A DNA stretch of 24,491 nt from CAXSEF01 sp964236535 (GTDB lineage: Bacteria; Pseudomonadota; Alphaproteobacteria; Acetobacterales; Acetobacteraceae): contig CAXSEF010000046.1 in the NCBI GenBank assembly GCA_964236535.1, positions 1-24,491 of the forward strand. The letters run 5' to 3'. Both the position numbers and the translations under genes were made by a program. The notes beneath the pieces were generated by a model. It had not been told where the DNA came from. It saw only the letters and a program-made list of their open reading frames with translations, and did no database searches. Positions 20,904 through 24,491 of the stretch are shown piece by piece (the stretch's first letter is position 1; every line of letters begins with the position of its first letter).

Positions 20904-21002
20904 GGGAAGACCACGCCCCCGTCTGGCCGACGTCCGCATTTCCAGCTTTTGCGTTCGAAAGCGGACCGTCGGCTTTCGGCCACATCCGACAAATCACGTG
21001 AC

Positions 21003-21635
21003 TCATACCTTCTGTTTTACCCGAGGCCGCCGGTGTCCAACGGGCGCGATCGCCAAGGGCGGCGTGCCATCCTCGGTCAGAAGCTGCAGCTGAGACAGGC
21101 CCTTCCCGCTTGCCCGCTGTGGTTCCTCATCGAGAGGCACTGGCCAGAAGCACTCGACATGACCTTCCTCGCCCCGCAGCGCCAGGAACACCACTCGGTC
21201 CACACCTTCAGCGGCCTCGGCCTCCAGGGCAAGGCGAAACACCAGTCCGTTGGCCAGATCCTCGCCGAGCGCCAAGTCGAGCTGCTGCGCCTCGTTCTGC
21301 TGCCGACGCAGCGTGCGTGCCGTCGGCTCGTCCGCTGAGCCGCGGAAGAAGCGCACAGGCACGTTCTGGATCAGAAAGACGAAGTGGTTGCTCTGGTCGA
21401 GCACGCTCAGCCAGTTGTAGGTCTTGTTCTCCGCGACCCTGCGCATGCGCTGCTGCCCGAAGGCGTAGGCCCGGCAGCCGACCGACCAAGTGGTGTCGCC
21501 CATTTCGTAGCTGGCCATGCGGATCGCGTCGCGCCGTGCGTTCGCCAGCAGCCGCGCACAGATACGCAGGCGATCTTCACTCAGGGCCGGATGGATATCC
21601 CAAGGCAAGCGGCGCGAGGTGTTTGGAACGGACAT
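21003..21635 (-). CDS. Hypothetical protein downstream of umuC
   Basis: A 210-residue, apparently soluble protein with no signal peptide or membrane helix and no motif I recognise. Visible features are an N-terminal helical region rich in Arg/Ala (EDRLRICARLLANARRDAI), a conserved-looking aromatic core (TYNWLSVLDQSNHFVFLIQNVPVRFF), a charged stretch (ARTLRRQQNEAQQLDLALGEDLANG) and a basic tail (GHRRPRVKQKV). The ATG lies 35 bases after the umuC stop on the same strand, so it is likely the last gene of the SOS-controlled unit. Its ribosome binding site is weak. A role in DNA repair or polymerase regulation is only suggested by position. Confidence 0.7.
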   Translation of the reverse strand: MSVPNTSRRLPWDIHPALSEDRLRICARLLANARRDAIRMASYEMGDTTWSVGCRAYAFGQQRMRRVAENKTYNWLSVLDQSNHFVFLIQNVPVRFFRGSADEPTARTLRRQQNEAQQLDLALGEDLANGLVFRLALEAEAAEGVDRVVFLALRGEEGHVECFWPVPLDEEPQRASGKGLSQLQLLTEDGTPPLAIAPVGHRRPRVKQKV

Positions 21636-21669
21636 GCTGGCTCAGGATAGCACGGCACCCGCACCGGTT

Positions 21670-22938
21670 TCACCACGCCGTTGCGGTGAGCATCTCCGCC
21701 ACGCTGGTGGTGTAGCGCTGTGACAGCCGCTCGTGCCGGGTCGACCAAGGGCGAGTGATCCCGCTCGCCAGCGGTCGCAGCGTGCCGCGCCCATACCGCG
21801 CGTTTACGACATCCAGCGCTGCCATGACCTTCGCCGACCGGATGGGGTCTCGCGTGGCGAACAGCATGCGCGGCTGGTCCTGCGCTGGCACCAAGTCGTT
21901 GAGGACCACGCCAGCCTTGAAGTAGCGGTGCCCGCCACGCCAGAGCGGACGGAGCATGCGCAGCGCTTCGCCGATCAGCGCCAGCGTGTCCGAGGTTGGC
22001 TCGATGCATCCCGCCTTCTGCCCCGAGTGCCAAAGCTCGCCAGGCTTGTGCGGATTGGTCTGCAGGAACACTGCCATGTGGCACGCCTGCAGGCCTTCGG
22101 CCCGCAGCTTCTCCCCAGCTCGCGTGGCGTAGGCAGCAACCGCCTCGCGCATCTCCGTCCAGGTGGTGACGGGATGGCCGAAGCTCCGGGTCACGGCAAT
22201 CCCCTTGCGGGTGGCAGCAGCCTGAGCAAGCGGGAGGCAGGATACTCCACGCAGCTCGGCCTGCACCCGGCCGCCGACGACGGTCAGCATGTCGCGCACC
22301 ATGGGAGGGTCCATGACCAGGAAGTCGGCGATGGTGACGACGCCAGCCTGCTGCAGCTTCTCGACTGTGCGACCGCCGATGCCCCAAACTTCAGCCACCG
22401 GCAAGCGGGCATAGTGTTCAGCGCGCACCTCGGGGTCGGTGAGATCGCACAATCCCTGCAGCCCCGGGGTGTTCTTGGCGATGGCGTTGGCCAGCTTGGC
22501 GATGGTCTTGGTCGGTCCCCAGCCCAGACACGTCGGGATTTTGGCGATGCGCAGCACGTCCTCGCGTAGCTGCCGGCATCGGTCGTGCAGGTTGCCCGGC
22601 AGCCCGGCCAGGTCGAGGAACATCTCGTCGATCGAGTAGGGCTCCACCCGCGGCACCCGGTCGGCCAATACCTGGAACACGCGCCTGGAAAGGTCTGCGT
22701 ATAACGCATAATTGGACGAGAACCACTGCACGTCGCGCAGCTCCCGCTTGCCCCGCACAAGATGCCAGGGATCGCCCATCCTGATGCCGAGGCCCTTTGC
22801 CTCCGAGGTGCGCGCGATGGCGCAGCCGTCGTTGTTGGACAGCACCACCACGGGCAGGCCGCGCAGCCCGGGCGCGAACGCCCGCTCGCAGGAGCAATAG
22901 AAGCTGTTGCCGTCGATCAGCCCGTAGATCCGGGCCAC
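21670..22938 (-). CDS. umuC: Y-family DNA polymerase V catalytic subunit UmuC
   Basis: A 422-residue translesion DNA polymerase, the usual UmuC length. The palm catalytic acids are D9 (YGLIDGNSFYCSCE) and D104-E105 (EPYSIDEMFLDL). The segments VVLSNNDGCAIARTSEAK and helix-hairpin-helix WGIGGRTVEKLQQAGV are typical. The C-terminal little-finger/UmuC domain ends with a Pro-Leu-rich region (LRPLASGITRPWSTRHERLSQRYTT) found in UmuC. Together with UmuD' it copies damaged DNA with mutations. The GTG at 22938 begins two bases after the umuD stop and gives the canonical N-terminus; the open frame further upstream lies over umuD. SOS control is expected from the box at 23466-23480. Plasmid-borne umuDC is common and fits the nearby relaxase. 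Confidence 0.95.
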   Translation of the reverse strand: MARIYGLIDGNSFYCSCERAFAPGLRGLPVVVLSNNDGCAIARTSEAKGLGIRMGDPWHLVRGKRELRDVQWFSSNYALYADLSRRVFQVLADRVPRVEPYSIDEMFLDLAGLPGNLHDRCRQLREDVLRIAKIPTCLGWGPTKTIAKLANAIAKNTPGLQGLCDLTDPEVRAEHYARLPVAEVWGIGGRTVEKLQQAGVVTIADFLVMDPPMVRDMLTVVGGRVQAELRGVSCLPLAQAAATRKGIAVTRSFGHPVTTWTEMREAVAAYATRAGEKLRAEGLQACHMAVFLQTNPHKPGELWHSGQKAGCIEPTSDTLALIGEALRMLRPLWRGGHRYFKAGVVLNDLVPAQDQPRMLFATRDPIRSAKVMAALDVVNARYGRGTLRPLASGITRPWSTRHERLSQRYTTSVAEMLTATAW

Positions 22939-22940
22939 GG

Positions 22941-23318
22941 CTAGACTTGGGTGCGAACGAGGGCGGCCACGACCGCCCAGATCTCCGCCTCGTCGGCGAC
23001 CAGCAGTGGTGCCTTGCCAGCGCCGGAAGGACGCAGCCACCACTGCCCGTCCCGATAGGCGAGCTGGCAGACCAGCACGTCGCCGTGGATCATGGCGATG
23101 ACCACCCGTCCCGCCGCGGGGGAAGCGGCCGCGTCGGCGATCAGGATGTCGCCGTGCTGGATGCCGCGCTCCACCAGGGCGTCACCCTTGACCCGGACCG
23201 GATAGCGTTGCGGCCGGCGCAGGTCGAGCACCTCCGAGAGGTCGATCGGTCCCTCCAGGCTGTCGCTGGCTGGGCTGACGAACCCCGTGGTGTTGCCGCC
23301 GTCGTAGGCGCGCGCCAC
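22941..23318 (-). CDS. umuD: UmuD-like S24 protein lacking the Ser-Lys dyad
   Basis: A 125-residue UmuD homologue. It aligns without gaps to E. coli UmuD across the processing region: TTGFVSPASD to QCGFPSPAAD, and VRVKGDALVERGIQHGDILI to ASGDSMIDGGISDGDLLI. The catalytic Ser60 is Ala47 here and Lys97 is Cys84; the 37-residue spacing is the same. The cleavage site Cys-Gly becomes Thr11-Gly12, and the arm before it is 11 rather than 24 residues. So self-cleavage looks impossible, and the protein is close to the length of active UmuD' plus a short tail. The GTG at 23318 has AGGTGG upstream; no other start is in frame before a TAG. It lies two bases before umuC and one base after a leader ORF. 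Confidence 0.88.
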   Translation of the reverse strand: MARAYDGGNTTGFVSPASDSLEGPIDLSEVLDLRRPQRYPVRVKGDALVERGIQHGDILIADAAASPAAGRVVIAMIHGDVLVCQLAYRDGQWWLRPSGAGKAPLLVADEAEIWAVVAALVRTQV

Positions 23319-23319
23319 C

Positions 23320-23439
23320 TCAGACCACCTGGCGACAAAGGAAGGTTCCAGCCCGACCGATCCTCCCGGTGCCTACAGCCCCAAGGCAGGCGATCTGCAA
23401 TGGAAGATCGGCAAGCAGGTTGGACGACGGTTGTGACAT
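23320..23439 (-). CDS. 39-codon leader ORF upstream of umuD
   Basis: ATG at 23439, AAGG seven bases ahead and GGAGGAG further up. The 39-residue product begins MSQPSSNLLADLPLQIACLG and ends CRQVV. Its stop TGA is separated from the umuD GTG by a single base, so translation could be coupled. It has no recognised motif. It lies between the SOS box and umuD. It could be a coupling leader, an independent small SOS protein, or the displaced N-terminal end of an ancestral umuD after a frameshift. Confidence 0.4.
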   Translation of the reverse strand: MSQPSSNLLADLPLQIACLGAVGTGRIGRAGTFLCRQVV

Positions 23440-23465
23440 GCGATGGCCTTGAAACTCCTCCATGA

Positions 23466-23480
23466 GAACATAACAGGAAC
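23466..23480 (-). promoter_or_regulatory. Alphaproteobacterial SOS (LexA) box upstream of umuDC
   Basis: On the minus strand the sequence is GTTCCTGTTATGTTC, an exact GTTC-N7-GTTC direct repeat, the LexA operator established for alphaproteobacteria. It is 27 bases before the leader ORF and about 150 before umuD, a suitable promoter position. It supports damage-induced expression of the leader ORF, umuD, umuC and probably the gene at 21003. Confidence 0.82.
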
Positions 23481-23523
23481 TTCAAAGGCAAGGATTTGCT
23501 GACACCCTCGTATCGAGCATCGC

Positions 23524-24491
23524 CTACATCCCCGGGCTGACGCTGCGTGCAGCGGGCTGGGCTGCCTGTGTCCGGTCGATCTCCCCCTGCTTTTCAAGGG
23601 CGGCCACGGCGTTCCTCACTCGGGTCCGTACGTCATGGGGGAACGCCTCGATCGCGGCGGCGAGCTCCTGGATGGCTGCCTCCCGGCGGTCCACCGCAGC
23701 CGTGAGAGGCCCGATGTGCTTCTGCAGTGCGCGACGCAGCTTCTGATCGCGCAGCCGGCCGCGCAGCTCGGTGCCGTGGTCACGCCCCGCTGCCTTCTGC
23801 GTGAACACCCGGTGCTCGGTGCGGATGAAACGGTCCACGTCCGCCGCCTGCCCGCGCTCGATCGCCGCCACGAGATCGATGCCCAGCGCCTTGTAGGGCT
23901 TCTCGCTCATGTCCGCTGCCACGCGATCCCAGAGATGCTGCGGCGTGATTTCCGCCCTGTCGCCAAGCGCCCGGTCGCGCTTGACCGCCTCGAAGGTGGC
24001 CGCCTCGGAGATGATTGTATGAACCTGCGAGACGTGCCGGCTCTCGGCCACGTAGCTCTTAAAGGCAGTGATGCCGGCCGTGCCCCTGGGCAGGGCGTTG
24101 ATGTGCTCGCCGGACGTGATGCCCTGGGCGCTGTCGATGGTCAGGGCGTGGCCGAAGCCCAGCAGCAGGCGACCGGACTCGTCATCCCGCAGGGTAGGCC
24201 ACCGCACGTCTCCCACCCGTCTCTCCGCATCGCGCAGCCGCAGGCCCTTTTCGGACTGGCCCACCACGTCCAGGACGTCGCCGTTGTTCCCGATCCACCC
24301 GGGCTTGCCGTCGATCGTGGCCCATGTCCTGCGATACAGGCGCACCTTGTCCCCCGTGGCGACCGGCAGGTCGTAGGTGTCGCCGCGCTGGTCGACGGCC
24401 GCGTAAACCCTCTCATCGCTGCCGACTTCGCCGCGAGCCTTGAGCCGCTCGCGCACGGCACGGCTGATGTCCGCTGCGTCCTGGTTGGTCA
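23524..24491 (-). CDS. MobF-type conjugative relaxase/helicase (TraA/TrwC-like), C-terminal part
   Basis: The frame is open to the right edge (reading TNQDAADISRAV before the first possible internal start), so this is the last 320 or so residues of a larger protein. It shows the end of the RecD-like/TraI helicase: a nucleic-acid segment GDKVRLYRRTWATIDGKPG (OB-like region of the helicase), and GFGHALTIDSAQGITSGEHI, the motif V/VI type sequence of TraI-family helicases. The last 150 residues are helical and charged (EKPYKALGIDLVAAIERGQ, QKLRRALQKHIGPLTAAVD). MobF proteins nick and unwind plasmid DNA for conjugation. The nicking domain lies outside the window. It indicates that the region is, or was, on a transferable plasmid. 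Confidence 0.82.
   Translation of the reverse strand, partial: TNQDAADISRAVRERLKARGEVGSDERVYAAVDQRGDTYDLPVATGDKVRLYRRTWATIDGKPGWIGNNGDVLDVVGQSEKGLRLRDAERRVGDVRWPTLRDDESGRLLLGFGHALTIDSAQGITSGEHINALPRGTAGITAFKSYVAESRHVSQVHTIISEAATFEAVKRDRALGDRAEITPQHLWDRVAADMSEKPYKALGIDLVAAIERGQAADVDRFIRTEHRVFTQKAAGRDHGTELRGRLRDQKLRRALQKHIGPLTAAVDRREAAIQELAAAIEAFPHDVRTRVRNAVAALEKQGEIDRTQAAQPAARSVSPGM

Noticed and set aside
23373..23597. 74-residue minus-strand frame over the SOS box
   Set aside because: It runs through the LexA site and has a Ser/Arg/Cys-rich composition; the 39-codon ORF in another frame has better start signals.

Overview
The window is GC-rich DNA that looks alphaproteobacterial, most likely Rhodospirillales/Acetobacteraceae. 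This rests on the gene families, on an exact GTTC-N7-GTTC type SOS box, and on a miniature element with a TNA-type target duplication. The organism call is inference from content, because there is no rRNA or core marker. A partial MobF-type relaxase/helicase, a plasmid-style umuDC operon, a tyrosine recombinase and IS relics point to a plasmid or an integrated mobile element carrying a metabolic cargo.

Layout. (1) 1-4200 is a mobile/accessory edge: a tyrosine recombinase, a YhcG/DUF1016 nuclease, an exported pentapeptide-repeat protein, then a graveyard holding a YhcG relic joined directly to a decayed DDE transposase. (2) 4243-9841 is a sulfide/persulfide module. An ArsR-type repressor and a 1-Cys peroxiredoxin are on the minus strand. 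Divergent from them, on the plus strand, are a persulfide dioxygenase (MBL fold), a DUF442-sulfide:quinone oxidoreductase fusion, a TauE/SafE exporter and a split YeeE/YedE transporter. An inverted repeat lies in the divergent promoter. (3) 9842-10160 is non-coding and full of hairpins. (4) 10161-19276 is one long, tightly overlapping minus-strand operon: a DsrE-like exported protein, a ModA-like binding protein, a diheme c4-type cytochrome, a TsdA thiosulfate dehydrogenase, cytochrome ba3 oxidase subunits (small IIa-like, II, I), SCO, CtaG, a membrane protein and a TDT-family transporter. The last gene is broken by a 92-bp MITE. A LysR regulator (19360-20385) precedes it on the same strand. 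(5) 20386-21002 is a visibly AT-richer stretch with a decayed ORF. (6) 21003-23480 is an SOS-controlled operon: SOS box, 39-codon leader ORF, umuD, umuC and an unknown gene. (7) 23524-24491 is the C-terminal part of a MobF relaxase, running off the right edge.

How the genes fit together. The plus-strand module would oxidise sulfide to persulfide (SQR), persulfide to sulfite (dioxygenase), and move sulfite or thiosulfate across the membrane (TauE, YeeE/YedE), under control of the ArsR protein. The minus-strand operon would take thiosulfate in the periplasm, oxidise it with TsdA, pass electrons through cytochrome c4 to the CuA site of the ba3 oxidase, and reduce O2. SCO and CtaG would serve oxidase assembly. 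Together they look like a self-contained sulfide-to-thiosulfate-to-oxygen respiratory cargo on mobile DNA. The least explained parts are the DsrE-like protein and the binding protein without a permease at the head of the operon, the UmuD that lacks both catalytic residues, and the unknown gene behind umuC.
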